A stretch of 64,000 nucleotides of DNA from the NCBI GenBank assembly GCA_965198095.1, contig OZ240239.1, positions 2,232,001-2,296,000 on the forward strand. Reading direction: 5' to 3'. This document shows, in pieces, positions 42,107 to 50,394 of this stretch. The position numbers and the translations under genes were made by a program. Position 1 is the stretch's first letter. Each line of letters opens with the position of its first letter. The stretch comes from CBDFJH01 sp965198095. Lineage in GTDB: Bacteria; Latescibacterota; UBA2968; GCA-2709665. The notes under the pieces were generated by a model. The model saw only the letters and a list, made by a program, of their open reading frames with translations. It ran no database searches and was not told where the DNA came from.

Positions 42107-42734
42107 GTACATCGCAATCGAAGGGATCCCTGGCGTAGGAAAGACCCATCTTGCCCGCATCCTGGCCGATCGAATGAACGCGCGTCTCGTTCTGGAGGAG
42201 GCCGTGGAAAACCCGTTCCTGCCCCTATTCTACGAAGATCCGGACCACTACCGTTTTCAGACGCAGGTCTTCTTCCTGCTGAATCGGTACAGACAACAAC
42301 AGGACCTTCACCAGATCGACCTTTTTCAATCGGTCGTGGTTAGCAATTACCTCTTTGCCCGAGATGGGATCTATGCTCACGTCGCTCTGAACGACGCAGA
42401 GCTGTCTCTGTACGACCGTCTGGCAAAGACGCTGGGGGAAGAGATCCCGAAGCCAGATCTGGTGATCTACCTTCAGGACGCGATCGATCGGGTCATGCGG
42501 AACATCCAGAGGTCGAGCGCCGAGTATGAGCGCCTGATCACGGAAGACTACTTCGCTCGCTTGTCTGAGGCCTACACGCATTATTTTTTCCATTACTCGG
42601 CAACGCCTCTCTTGGTCGTGAATGTTTCCCAAGTCGATTTTGATAAGCCGGAAGATCTGCGGGATCTTTTGCGCCAGATCTCTTCTCCCCCAGTTGGGAC
42701 GCGCTATTACAGGCCGGCGGCCGGCCAGGTCTGA
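42096..42734 (+). CDS. Deoxynucleoside kinase (dAdo/dCyd/dGuo kinase family)
   Basis: Phosphorylates deoxynucleosides for salvage. 212 residues: P-loop GIPGVGKTH (10-18), EEAVENPFLPLFYEDP, FQTQVFFLLNRYRQQ, VVVSNYLFARDGIYA (the DRS-like motif is altered to NYLF) and the lid RNIQRSSAEYER. Kinases of this type next to or fused with folK are known in several phyla. The exact base preference is not clear. Confidence 0.9.
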   Translation: MAVRYIAIEGIPGVGKTHLARILADRMNARLVLEEAVENPFLPLFYEDPDHYRFQTQVFFLLNRYRQQQDLHQIDLFQSVVVSNYLFARDGIYAHVALNDAELSLYDRLAKTLGEEIPKPDLVIYLQDAIDRVMRNIQRSSAEYERLITEDYFARLSEAYTHYFFHYSATPLLVVNVSQVDFDKPEDLRDLLRQISSPPVGTRYYRPAAGQV

Positions 42735-42781
42735 TCCGGGCCGGAACTCTGGCACGATAGCTTTCAGGACGGAGGATGCGA

Positions 42782-43630
42782 ATGGGCGTTCGCATTAAGC
42801 CCGATACCCTTTTGGAGATGAAGCGACGGGGGGAGCCCATCACGATGCTGACCTGTTACGACTACCCTACTGCGCGCTGTCTGGAAGCAGCGGACGTCGA
42901 CGTCATTTTTGTGGGCGATTCCGTGGGCGTGAACGTCCTCGGTTATCAGAGCCCTCAGCAGGTCACGATGCAGGATATGATCCACCATACGAACGCGGTC
43001 CACCGAGGTGTGGAAAAGGCCCTGCTGGTCGCCGATTTGCCATACGGTTCGTATGAAACGCCTGAACAGGCGCTGGAGAATGCGCGCCGTCTGCTGGAGG
43101 CGGGCGCCGAGGTTGTCAAGGTCGAGCGGGGTCGGGAAATCATGGATAGCGTTTCCAGCATCGTGGCGGAAGGAATAGACGTGATCGGGCACGTCGGTCA
43201 CACGCCACAAACCCGGGTGGGTGGACGCGCGGTGTTCGGAGATCGTGCAGAGGAGGCGCGTTCGGTCTACCAGGATGCCCAGGGCTTGGAAGAGGCGGGT
43301 GTTGTTGCCGTGGTACTGGAGTGTGTACCGGAGCGCATCTCCACGGTCATTACCGAGAGGCTGAGGATTCCGACGATAGGCATCGGCGCTGGACGTTACT
43401 GCGACGGCCAGGTGCTCGTGACCCTGGATCTGCTCGGGTTGAACGACCTCCAATTCAGCTTCGTAGAGCGGTATGCCGAGCTATCCACGATCACACGGGG
43501 GGCATTCTCGACCTTCGTTGCAGATGTCAAGGCCGGACGATTTCCCGCGAATTCGCACCGGTTCAGGATCAAGAGCGAGGAGCTCCGAAAATTCACGGAA
43601 TTGGTTATGAGCGCGGGCCGGCGCCCATGA
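42782..43630 (+). CDS. panB: 3-methyl-2-oxobutanoate hydroxymethyltransferase
   Basis: First step of pantothenate synthesis, using methylene-THF. GGAGG sits seven bases before ATG 42782 and directly abuts an ATG two codons earlier, so 42782 is preferred (282 residues). Motifs: MLTCYDYPTARCLEAA, VDVIFVGDSVGVNVLGY, VGHTPQ and PTIGIGAGRYCDGQVLV. It overlaps panC by four bases and links to the upstream folate genes through its cofactor. Confidence 0.96.
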   Translation: MGVRIKPDTLLEMKRRGEPITMLTCYDYPTARCLEAADVDVIFVGDSVGVNVLGYQSPQQVTMQDMIHHTNAVHRGVEKALLVADLPYGSYETPEQALENARRLLEAGAEVVKVERGREIMDSVSSIVAEGIDVIGHVGHTPQTRVGGRAVFGDRAEEARSVYQDAQGLEEAGVVAVVLECVPERISTVITERLRIPTIGIGAGRYCDGQVLVTLDLLGLNDLQFSFVERYAELSTITRGAFSTFVADVKAGRFPANSHRFRIKSEELRKFTELVMSAGRRP

Positions 43631-44526
43631 AGTGCCCTCTTGAAACGAAGACTTGGGCGCCCAGGCTTGCGGCAGAGATCGAGGTCATACGCTCCGTTTC
43701 AGCGATGCAAACGGTCGCGGACGAGATGCGTAGAAAGGGAGAGAGGATCGGCCTGGTACCGACCATGGGGTTCTTCCACGAAGGACACCTGAGCCTGATC
43801 AGGAGGGCCCGCCGGGCTTCAGACCGGGTCGTCGTGAGCATCTTTGTGAATCCCAGGCAGTTCGGGCCGAGTGAAGATTTCGGATCCTACCCGAGAGATT
43901 TCGAGCGGGATCTCACGCTTGCACAATCGGCCGGAGGCGATCTGGTGTATGCACCCTCCGCAGAAGCCATGTATCCGAAAGGCTACGCCTCCTATGTGAC
44001 GGTAGAGCAGGTTGCGGATCCTCTGTGTGGCAGGTCCCGACCCGGACACTTTAAGGGAGTGACAACGGTGGTGACCAAGCTGTTAACGGCTGTCAAGCCC
44101 CACTTGGCCGTTTTTGGACAGAAGGACGGGCAACAGGCCGCCGTCGTGCGTCGAATGGTCGAGGATCTGAACCTGGATGTGGAAATTCTGGTGTCGCCCA
44201 CCGTGCGGGAGGCCGACGGCTTGGCGAAAGCCTCGCGAAACGTTTACCTCAGTCGCGACGCGCGGGCAGAGGCATCCGTGTTGTTTCACGCCCTGCAGGA
44301 GGCGAAGGCACTTGTAGAGAACGGAGAACGCCGTGCAGAAGCCCTGATTCGGGCCATGCGATCCTTGGTCGACGCGAGGCCTCACGCCGAGCTGGACTAC
44401 GCCGAGGTCGTGTCCGGGGCGGACATGCGACCCTTGGACCAGCTTTCCGGCCGCGTGATGTTCGCACTCGCCGTGTGGTTCGGAGACGCCAGGTTGATCG
44501 ACAATATGCAGATCTCCGTCTCGTGA
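43627..44526 (+). CDS. panC: Pantothenate synthetase
   Basis: Joins pantoate and beta-alanine with ATP. ATG overlaps the panB stop (ATGA), 299 residues. The N-terminal ~16 residues (MKCPLETKTWAPRLAA) precede the usual start (IEVIRSVSAM). Motifs: LVPTMGFFHEGHLSLI (HIGH-like), SIFVNPRQFGPSEDF, FGQKDGQQAAVVRRMV. No panD or panE in the window. Confidence 0.96.
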   Translation: MKCPLETKTWAPRLAAEIEVIRSVSAMQTVADEMRRKGERIGLVPTMGFFHEGHLSLIRRARRASDRVVVSIFVNPRQFGPSEDFGSYPRDFERDLTLAQSAGGDLVYAPSAEAMYPKGYASYVTVEQVADPLCGRSRPGHFKGVTTVVTKLLTAVKPHLAVFGQKDGQQAAVVRRMVEDLNLDVEILVSPTVREADGLAKASRNVYLSRDARAEASVLFHALQEAKALVENGERRAEALIRAMRSLVDARPHAELDYAEVVSGADMRPLDQLSGRVMFALAVWFGDARLIDNMQISVS

Positions 44527-44636
44527 AGCTTATCTTTGGAGCGAAGGTGCCGGGCTTGAAAAAGTAAGCCATCGCGTCCCTCCATATAGGTGGGGCGCAC
44601 ATCCGTCGAACCTGGCCGCGGTCGTGTGTGATTTAG

Positions 44637-44648
44637 ATACAAGTGTAT
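44637..44648. promoter_or_regulatory. 12-base palindrome upstream of sod
   Basis: ATACA-AG-TGTAT, a perfect 5+2+5 palindrome whose end is 33 bases upstream of the sod -35 element. Possible redox or metal regulator site, with no consensus match I can name. Confidence 0.3.
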
Positions 44649-44681
44649 GTATTTTTGATAGTTAATGTAGAGCAAAAAGAC

Positions 44682-44710
44682 TTGACGCACATGCTATAGT
44701 TGGTTATATT
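44682..44710 (+). promoter_or_regulatory. Promoter of the superoxide dismutase gene
   Basis: TTGACG (44682-44687), 17-base spacer, TATATT (44705-44710). Start about 55 bases before the ATG. Confidence 0.7.
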
Positions 44711-44770
44711 TAAAACAGATTTGACGAGATGCCACGGTTATAACGTTTGTCTCAAAAGAGGAGCGATTCT

Positions 44771-45385
44771 ATGGCACACGAACTTCCAAATCTGCCGTAT
44801 GCGCACGACGCGCTGGAGCCGTATATCGACGCCAGAACGATGGAGATCCATCACGGTAAGCATCACAACACATACGTGACCAACCTCAACAATGCGCTGG
44901 AGGGACACCCGGATCTGCAGGCGAAGGGCGTTGAGGATCTCATTCGCGATATCGATGGGGTTCCGCAAGATATCCAGACCGCGGTTCGAAACAACGGCGG
45001 TGGGCACGCAAACCACAGCCTCTTCTGGACGGTAATGAAGGGAGGCGGGGGGGGGGCGCCTTCCGGCGCGCTGGCCGATGCGATCGAGAGTGTTTTTGGA
45101 GGGTTCGACGGTTTCAAGGAGACTTTTTCGACGGCTGCAGCTACCCGGTTTGGGAGCGGGTGGGCTTGGCTGGTCGCAAGAGAAGGAAACCTGGATGTCC
45201 TAAGTACACCCAATCAGGACAACCCCCTTATGACGGGCGATGGTACGCCGATCCTGGGTCTGGACGTCTGGGAGCACGCCTACTACTTGAACTACCAGAA
45301 CCTTCGCCCCGGCTACATTGCAGCTTGGTGGAACGTCGTTAACTGGGATGAAGTGGCCGATCGCTACCAGTCGGCCAACGGATAA
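44771..45385 (+). CDS. sodA: Superoxide dismutase, Mn type
   Basis: Converts superoxide to peroxide and oxygen. ATG 44771 follows AGAGGAG, 204 residues. Metal ligands are His27 (EIHHGKHH), His82 (HANHSLFW), Asp165 and His169 (LDVWEHAYY). Gly77 before the second His and Gln149 (TPNQDNPL) favour manganese over iron. A run of ten G (45047-45056) encodes a five-glycine stretch. The peroxiredoxin gene follows 28 bases later, so peroxide removal is probably co-expressed. Confidence 0.96.
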   Translation: MAHELPNLPYAHDALEPYIDARTMEIHHGKHHNTYVTNLNNALEGHPDLQAKGVEDLIRDIDGVPQDIQTAVRNNGGGHANHSLFWTVMKGGGGGAPSGALADAIESVFGGFDGFKETFSTAAATRFGSGWAWLVAREGNLDVLSTPNQDNPLMTGDGTPILGLDVWEHAYYLNYQNLRPGYIAAWWNVVNWDEVADRYQSANG

Positions 45386-45413
45386 ACCCTTCAGAAATCA
45401 GTGAGGCGTCTAG

Positions 45414-45893
45414 ATGGCTATTCAGGTTGGAGATCGCGCACCAGACTTCACCCTCAAACGAAAATTGGGCGAAGGGTTGGTAGATGTTCGTCTGTCTGAG
45501 AACAAAGGAAGGAAGAACGTTGTCCTGTTGTTTTTTCCGCTGGCATATACTTCGGTCTGTACGGATGAGATGTGCTCGGTGAGTCATGGGTTGGAGGCGT
45601 ATGAAGACCTGGATGTCCTGATTCTGGGCATCAGTGTAGATAGCCCGTTTGCTCAGGAAGCGTGGGCTCATGCGAATGAGATCTCGGTCCCCCTTTTGAG
45701 CGACTTCAACAAAGAAGTATGCTCCAGCTACGGGGTGAAGCATGAGGAGTTGCTTGGATTCAAGGGGGTGGCCAAGCGATCGGCGTTTGTCGTGGATAAG
45801 GAAGGGGTTGTCCGCTACGCTTCGGTCTCCGATGATCCGACAGTTCTCCCCGACTTCGGTGCGATCAAGGTGTGTCTTCGGTCCTTGAGCTGA
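45414..45893 (+). CDS. Peroxiredoxin (AhpE/Bcp-like)
   Basis: 159 residues of thioredoxin fold reducing hydroperoxides. The active site PLAYTSVCTDEMC gives Pro42, Thr46 and peroxidatic Cys49, with Cys54 five residues on. The resolving partner is unclear (Cys54, or the later Cys in EVCSSYG). KRSAFVVDKEGVVRY is typical of AhpE-like proteins. It stands with sodA as an oxidative-stress pair. Confidence 0.9.
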   Translation: MAIQVGDRAPDFTLKRKLGEGLVDVRLSENKGRKNVVLLFFPLAYTSVCTDEMCSVSHGLEAYEDLDVLILGISVDSPFAQEAWAHANEISVPLLSDFNKEVCSSYGVKHEELLGFKGVAKRSAFVVDKEGVVRYASVSDDPTVLPDFGAIKVCLRSLS

Positions 45894-45935
45894 GCTTCCC
45901 GATCCCGATTCACGCTTGAAGGAGGTTGGTTTGAA

Positions 45936-46259
45936 ATGATCACGGTCACGGAGATTGCCGCAGGCAAGATAAGGGAGTTACTTAACCGACAAGCTACGCC
46001 CGGTCACGGTCTTCGTGTACAGGTAGTGGGTGGCGGCTGCTCCGGGTTGCAATACAAAATGAAGTTCATCGAGGCACCTGATGAGGATGACGACACCATC
46101 GAGAGCAACGGGATCAAAGTCTTCGTCGATATGAAGAGTGCGCTCTACCTCTCAGGCTCCGAGATTGATTATAACGACGGGCTGATGGGTTTTGGATTTC
46201 AGATTCACAACCCAAACGCAAAAAATCAGTGTGGATGTGGAGAATCGTTCGGCGCTTGA
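45936..46259 (+). CDS. A-type iron-sulfur carrier (HesB/IscA/ErpA family)
   Basis: 107 residues behind GGAGG. The three cluster cysteines are present: Cys35 (VGGGCSGLQY) and CGCG at Cys99/Cys101 (NQCGCGESFGA). It delivers Fe-S clusters to apoproteins. Which subfamily (IscA, SufA or ErpA) cannot be settled by eye. An IscU-like gene lies 2.4 kb downstream. Confidence 0.95.
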   Translation: MITVTEIAAGKIRELLNRQATPGHGLRVQVVGGGCSGLQYKMKFIEAPDEDDDTIESNGIKVFVDMKSALYLSGSEIDYNDGLMGFGFQIHNPNAKNQCGCGESFGA

Positions 46260-46455
46260 CGCCACGGGAGGGCGCGCGTCCGGTGCGAAAGGAAGCGTGC
46301 ACGTTCTCTGTGGTTTTTCCCCTTTCTTCGATGATTGTGAGGCCTCGGTGAAGCAGCAGGTGCAGAGAATCGGGTGAGAAGCCGAGGATTCAGCACGGCG
46401 ATAGAGCCTGAGGCGGTGGATTCATCCGGCTCACGACACCACGTAGGAGGCTCCG

Positions 46456-48282
46456 ATGGAAATCGACGCGATTCAGGAGGCTCCGTTGGCACTGGCAGGA
46501 TATTGGATATGGATTTGGGCAGTCGGTGCCCTTCTCCTCTTCGGCTTCGGTTGGTTTCTATGCGCGAAGATCAAGTCACGAAAGATGGTCGAAATTGAGG
46601 AACAGACTGAGCGGCGGGTATCGAAACTAGTCGAGAAGGCGGGTAGAGAGAGAAAAGCGGTGTTTCTTGAGGAAAAGAACAAATGGTATAACGTGAAGGC
46701 AAAGCTCGAGCGGGGGCTTGGAAACAAGAGGAAGTCGCTCGAGAGACTCGGCGAGGAACTCCAGGAGAAAGAGACGGAAGTCGGATATCAGACCGAGACC
46801 ATTCGGCGGCGGGATAAGGAGTTGAACAGGCTGGAGCGGACGATCCGCCAGCGAGGCTCGCGTCTTGAGCAGCGCGAAGGGGAGCTTGAACGGGTCTTTT
46901 CCGAACAACGGACCCGACTGGAACGAATATCCGGGATGAACGTCGAGCATGCCAAGGAGATGCTGCTCGATAACATCCGTTCCGAACTCCAGCGCACCGC
47001 CACGATCATCGGCATGGAGATTCTCGAACAGGCGAAGGAGAAGTCCGAACGAGAGGCTAAAAAAATCATTGCGATGGCGATCGAACACTGTTCGACCGAT
47101 CAGACCGTTCAGTCATCCATCTCTGTGGTGCCGCTTCCGGCCGATGATATCAAGGGTCGAATCGTCGGTAAGGAAGGGCGCAACATCATTTCGTTCGAGG
47201 CCGCTACCGGAGTCAAGGTCATTGTGAATGACACACCAGAGGCGGTGGTGCTGTCGAGTTTCGATCCGGTCAAGCGGGACATCGCGCGACTCGCGATGGA
47301 AAGGCTTGTCCAGGAGGGGCGGATCAATCCGAGTCGTGTGGAAGAAGAGGTGGCGGAATGCGAGCAGCGTGTTGAGGCCCTAATCGAAGGGGAAGGACAG
47401 CTTGCGGTCAAGGAGATGGGCATTGGCGACATGGCCCCGGAGCTGATCAAGTTGCTGGGCCGACTGAAGTATCGCACGAGTTACGGTCAGAGTGTTCTTG
47501 GACACTCGAAGGAAGTTGCTTTTCTGGCGGGCGCGATGGCTGCGGAATTGAGGTTGAATAAATCGCTTGCCAAGAGGGCAGGCTTGTTACACGACATTGG
47601 AAAGGCAGTAGATCAGGAGGTCGAGGGAACCCATACCGACATCGGCGTGCTGATTTCTCGAAAGTACGGAGAGCGGCCCGAGGTGGAGAATGCCATCTTG
47701 TATCACCACGGGGATGCGGAGGCCACCAACCCGATTTCATTCCTCGTTAAAGCGGCGGATGCGATTTCTTCGTCTCGTCCGGGGGCCCGCCGGGATGACG
47801 TTGAAGGGCATATCAAGCGAGTCCGAGATCTGGAAGAGATCGCCCGATCCTTTGGCGGCGTAAGAGATGCTTATGCCATCAACGCGGGTCGGGAGGTCAG
47901 GGTGATGGTGAACGCTGGCCGCGTGAGCGACGACGTGGCCAAGCGGCTTTCCTTCGAGATCGCGCAGCGGATTCGCGATGGAGTGACCTACCCTGGACAG
48001 ATTCAGGTCACCGTGATTCGACAGACGATCGCGTCAGAATGGGCCGGCCGAACGAGTCGGCGGCGCAAAGGCAGATTCAGAAATCGGAGAGGAGATCGTC
48101 GAAATGATAAAAGTAGGTCACGAAATGACGCTGACCGAAAAAATGTACCTTCCGGCAATAGCAAAGGGTCTGTCGTTGACCTTCAAGCATCTGTTCGGGA
48201 AAAAGATCACGATCCAGTACCCGGAAGAGAGCTGGAAGAAACCGAGCGGTTACCGAGGGCTGCACAAGCTAACGAAGGATGA
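46456..48282 (+). CDS. rny: Ribonuclease Y with an unusual C-terminal extension
   Basis: Membrane-anchored endoribonuclease starting mRNA decay. GGAGG precedes the ATG. N-terminal membrane segment (WIWIWAVGALLLFGFGWFL), a ~150-residue coiled coil, a KH domain (DDIKGRIVGKEGRNIISFEAATG) and an HD domain (LLHDIGKAVDQEVEGTHTDIG). The family normally ends near YPGQIQVTVIRQT (about 48036), but here the frame continues ~80 residues. The extension is very basic (SRRRKGRFRNRRGDRRNDKS) and overlaps the next gene by 179 bases. A lost stop or an indel is possible. Confidence 0.93.
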   Translation: MEIDAIQEAPLALAGYWIWIWAVGALLLFGFGWFLCAKIKSRKMVEIEEQTERRVSKLVEKAGRERKAVFLEEKNKWYNVKAKLERGLGNKRKSLERLGEELQEKETEVGYQTETIRRRDKELNRLERTIRQRGSRLEQREGELERVFSEQRTRLERISGMNVEHAKEMLLDNIRSELQRTATIIGMEILEQAKEKSEREAKKIIAMAIEHCSTDQTVQSSISVVPLPADDIKGRIVGKEGRNIISFEAATGVKVIVNDTPEAVVLSSFDPVKRDIARLAMERLVQEGRINPSRVEEEVAECEQRVEALIEGEGQLAVKEMGIGDMAPELIKLLGRLKYRTSYGQSVLGHSKEVAFLAGAMAAELRLNKSLAKRAGLLHDIGKAVDQEVEGTHTDIGVLISRKYGERPEVENAILYHHGDAEATNPISFLVKAADAISSSRPGARRDDVEGHIKRVRDLEEIARSFGGVRDAYAINAGREVRVMVNAGRVSDDVAKRLSFEIAQRIRDGVTYPGQIQVTVIRQTIASEWAGRTSRRRKGRFRNRRGDRRNDKSRSRNDADRKNVPSGNSKGSVVDLQASVREKDHDPVPGRELEETERLPRAAQANEG

Positions 48283-48601
48283 TCAGGGGCGTCCCAAGTG
48301 CGTTGCCTGCTACATGTGTGCGACCGCCTGCCCGGCGGAGTGCATCACGATAGAGGCGGCTGAGGCGGTCTGGCCCGATCGTGAAAAGTATCCAAATCGA
48401 TTTGAGATCGACATGCTGCGCTGCATCTTCTGCGGCATGTGTGTGGAAGCTTGCCCGGAAGACGCCATTGTGATGACCGAGAGATCGGAGCTTGCAGCAG
48501 AGCGTCGCGCAGATCTGATTTATACGAAAGAGATGCTTTTAGAGGTGAAAGATCCAATCACGCTTACGCCGACGAGAAAACCGCTCAAGAACGCCTACTA
48601 A
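48104..48601 (+). CDS. NuoI-like protein, complex I 23 kDa-type ferredoxin
   Basis: 165 residues with two [4Fe-4S] motifs, CVACYMCATACPAECI and CIFCGMCVEACPEDAI, and the complex I N-terminus YLPAIAKGLSLTFKHLFGK...ITIQYPEE. NuoI passes electrons between the peripheral clusters of NADH dehydrogenase. No other nuo genes are adjacent, so this is either a stray subunit gene or an extra copy. Its start lies inside the rny frame and uses AGAGGAGA as ribosome site. Confidence 0.92.
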   Translation: MIKVGHEMTLTEKMYLPAIAKGLSLTFKHLFGKKITIQYPEESWKKPSGYRGLHKLTKDDQGRPKCVACYMCATACPAECITIEAAEAVWPDREKYPNRFEIDMLRCIFCGMCVEACPEDAIVMTERSELAAERRADLIYTKEMLLEVKDPITLTPTRKPLKNAY

Positions 48602-48667
48602 TGGGTTGTTCGTGAGGGCGGGGAGATCCGGGCCTGTGTACCGTTGGGTGATTGCCGAGGTTGAGAG

Positions 48668-49084
48668 ATGTCCGAGGCCTATTCCGAAATCGTCGTCGAT
48701 CATTTCAGGAATCCCCGAAATGTGGGTATCCTGCGGGATCCAGACGGCGTTGGCAAAGTGGAAAACCCGGCCTCGGGGGCTTGTCTATCGCTTTATCTGT
48801 CGGTCGCCCACGATCGGGTGCGCCGGGCGAAGTTCCAGAGTCAAGGATGTACGGCGACGATCTCAGCCGGCTCTATGCTGACGGCGATGCTGGCTGGACG
48901 CTCCCTCGAACAGGCGGAAGCGATTTCTCGAAGCGAGATCGAGCAGGCGCTGGGTGGGCTGCCGCCGACGAAGAGGCACGCGGCCGCATTGGCTGAAGCA
49001 GCGGTTCGAGCTGCCGTTTCGGACTATTGGGCTCAAAGGCGGCATGCGCGGACTTCCAAGGCCGAGCCGGCGTCTTCCACTTGA
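48668..49084 (+). CDS. IscU/NifU-like scaffold protein lacking two ligand cysteines
   Basis: 138 residues with the family frame: VVDHFRNPRNVGIL, DPDGVGKVENP, FQSQGCTATISAGSML and LPPTKRH. The usual ligand pattern NPxCGD reads NPASGAC, so the first Cys is Ser36 (a Cys is shifted to 39). The third, normally in KxHC, is Ala105 (KRHAAALA). Only Cys61 is conserved. It may be a scaffold relative with another ligand set or a non-Fe-S paralogue. No iscS/sufS is adjacent. Confidence 0.88.
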   Translation: MSEAYSEIVVDHFRNPRNVGILRDPDGVGKVENPASGACLSLYLSVAHDRVRRAKFQSQGCTATISAGSMLTAMLAGRSLEQAEAISRSEIEQALGGLPPTKRHAAALAEAAVRAAVSDYWAQRRHARTSKAEPASST

Positions 49085-49139
49085 AGAGGAATCTGTACCG
49101 GTCTGTTTCTCTTTTATATGAGAGAGACGGGTTCACTCA

Positions 49140-49164
49140 GGCCAGCCGGGCGTCCCGGCTGGCC
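49140..49164 (+). terminator. Hairpin after the IscU-like gene
   Basis: GGCCAGCCGGG (49140-49150), loop CGT, CCCGGCTGGCC (49154-49164): an 11-bp perfect GC-rich stem without a following T-run. A terminator is likely, but it could also be a processing or pausing structure. Confidence 0.5.
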
Positions 49165-49239
49165 TCGTCCATTCGGGCAGCGCACGGCATTGTTCTGCCC
49201 TTTAACGGGTCTCTGCGGGCCCAGAGCTGAGCGTAGCGT

Positions 49240-50394
49240 TTGCCGTCCTTAACGGAAAAGATCAAGGCCAGGGCGCGTGACATGGGGTTTGCGCCGGTGG
49301 GCGTGACGCCAGCCGAACCTCCCGAACATCGGTCATTCTACCTGAACTGGTTGCGGCTGGGCTACGGCGGTGAAATGGCTTACCTGGAACGGAAGCTGGA
49401 TCGCCGTTTCGACCCCCGCCTTGTGCTGCGAAATGCCCGGACCGTTCTGTGCGTTGGGATGAACTACGAACCCGGAGAGGAGAGGCCGGAGGACGAAAAT
49501 AGGTCCACGGGAAGGATCTCCCGTTACGCCAGGGGAGACGACTATCACGACATCATGGCACAGAGGCTTGAGCAGTTGCTGGAGGAGATCCGGGGGCTGG
49601 AGCCTGGTGCAGAAGGAAAAGTCTACGTAGATACGGGTCCTGTGCTTGAGCGTGAGTTGGCCGCTCGCGCCGGACTGGGCTGGTTCGGAAAGCACACCAA
49701 CCTCATCAACAAGGAGCGGGGTTCGTGGTTCTTCCTCGGAGAAATCATTCTGTCGCTGGATCTGGACTGTGATCAGCCGGAAATGGACCACTGCGGAACG
49801 TGCAACCTCTGCGTGGAGGCGTGTCCAACGCAGGCGATACGGGAGCCGTATCTTCTGGATTCACGGTTGTGTATTTCGTATCTTACGATCGAAGCGAAGG
49901 GGCCTATCCCCAAGCATCTCCGAAGAGAGATGGGAGACTGGATCTATGGCTGTGACATCTGCCAAGAGGTCTGCCCCTGGAACCAGAAGCACGCTCGACC
50001 GACCGATGAGCCCGGATATCAGTCGCGTAAGGGGCTGTCTCCCGCTGACTTGAGCGAGTTGATCCGGCTGGATCCTACCGCGTTCAGCAAACGATTCAAA
50101 GGCAGCCCAATCAAGCGCGCGAAACGTCGCGGGCTTTTGCGGAACGTTGCCGTGGCGATGGGGAACCGTAGACGGCCGGAGGATGTGGAACTGCTGCGTG
50201 AGGCGCTTGGCGATCCTGAACCGCTCGTGAGGGGGCACGCGGCGTGGGCACTGGGCCAGATCGGAGGCGAAGCGGCCGTGCGTGCGTTGCGGCCCTTGAT
50301 CGATTTGGAGTCTGATTCGGAAGTCCTCGAGGAGATTCGCTCAGCGTTGAAAGCAGCCCAACGGAAACCTGAAAAGACAAAGGTCCTCGCTTGA
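49240..50394 (+). CDS. queG: Epoxyqueuosine reductase
   Basis: Last step of queuosine synthesis on tRNA, cobalamin- and Fe-S-dependent. TTG 49240 is the only start that includes the family beginning SLTEKIKARARDMGFAPVGV, giving 384 residues. Motifs: DTGPVLERELAARAGLGWFGKHTNLI, then two [4Fe-4S] sets (CGTCNLCVEACPTQAI, CDICQEVCPWNQK). HEAT-like C-terminal repeats follow (AVAMGNRRR ... RGHAAWALGQIGG). Its stop overlaps the miaB start. Confidence 0.95.
   Translation: MPSLTEKIKARARDMGFAPVGVTPAEPPEHRSFYLNWLRLGYGGEMAYLERKLDRRFDPRLVLRNARTVLCVGMNYEPGEERPEDENRSTGRISRYARGDDYHDIMAQRLEQLLEEIRGLEPGAEGKVYVDTGPVLERELAARAGLGWFGKHTNLINKERGSWFFLGEIILSLDLDCDQPEMDHCGTCNLCVEACPTQAIREPYLLDSRLCISYLTIEAKGPIPKHLRREMGDWIYGCDICQEVCPWNQKHARPTDEPGYQSRKGLSPADLSELIRLDPTAFSKRFKGSPIKRAKRRGLLRNVAVAMGNRRRPEDVELLREALGDPEPLVRGHAAWALGQIGGEAAVRALRPLIDLESDSEVLEEIRSALKAAQRKPEKTKVLA

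Noticed and set aside
46260..46455. AAGGAAGC-containing stretch before rny considered as an SRP RNA
   Set aside because: The domain IV hairpin around GGAAG does not pair properly and no terminator follows. Not called.
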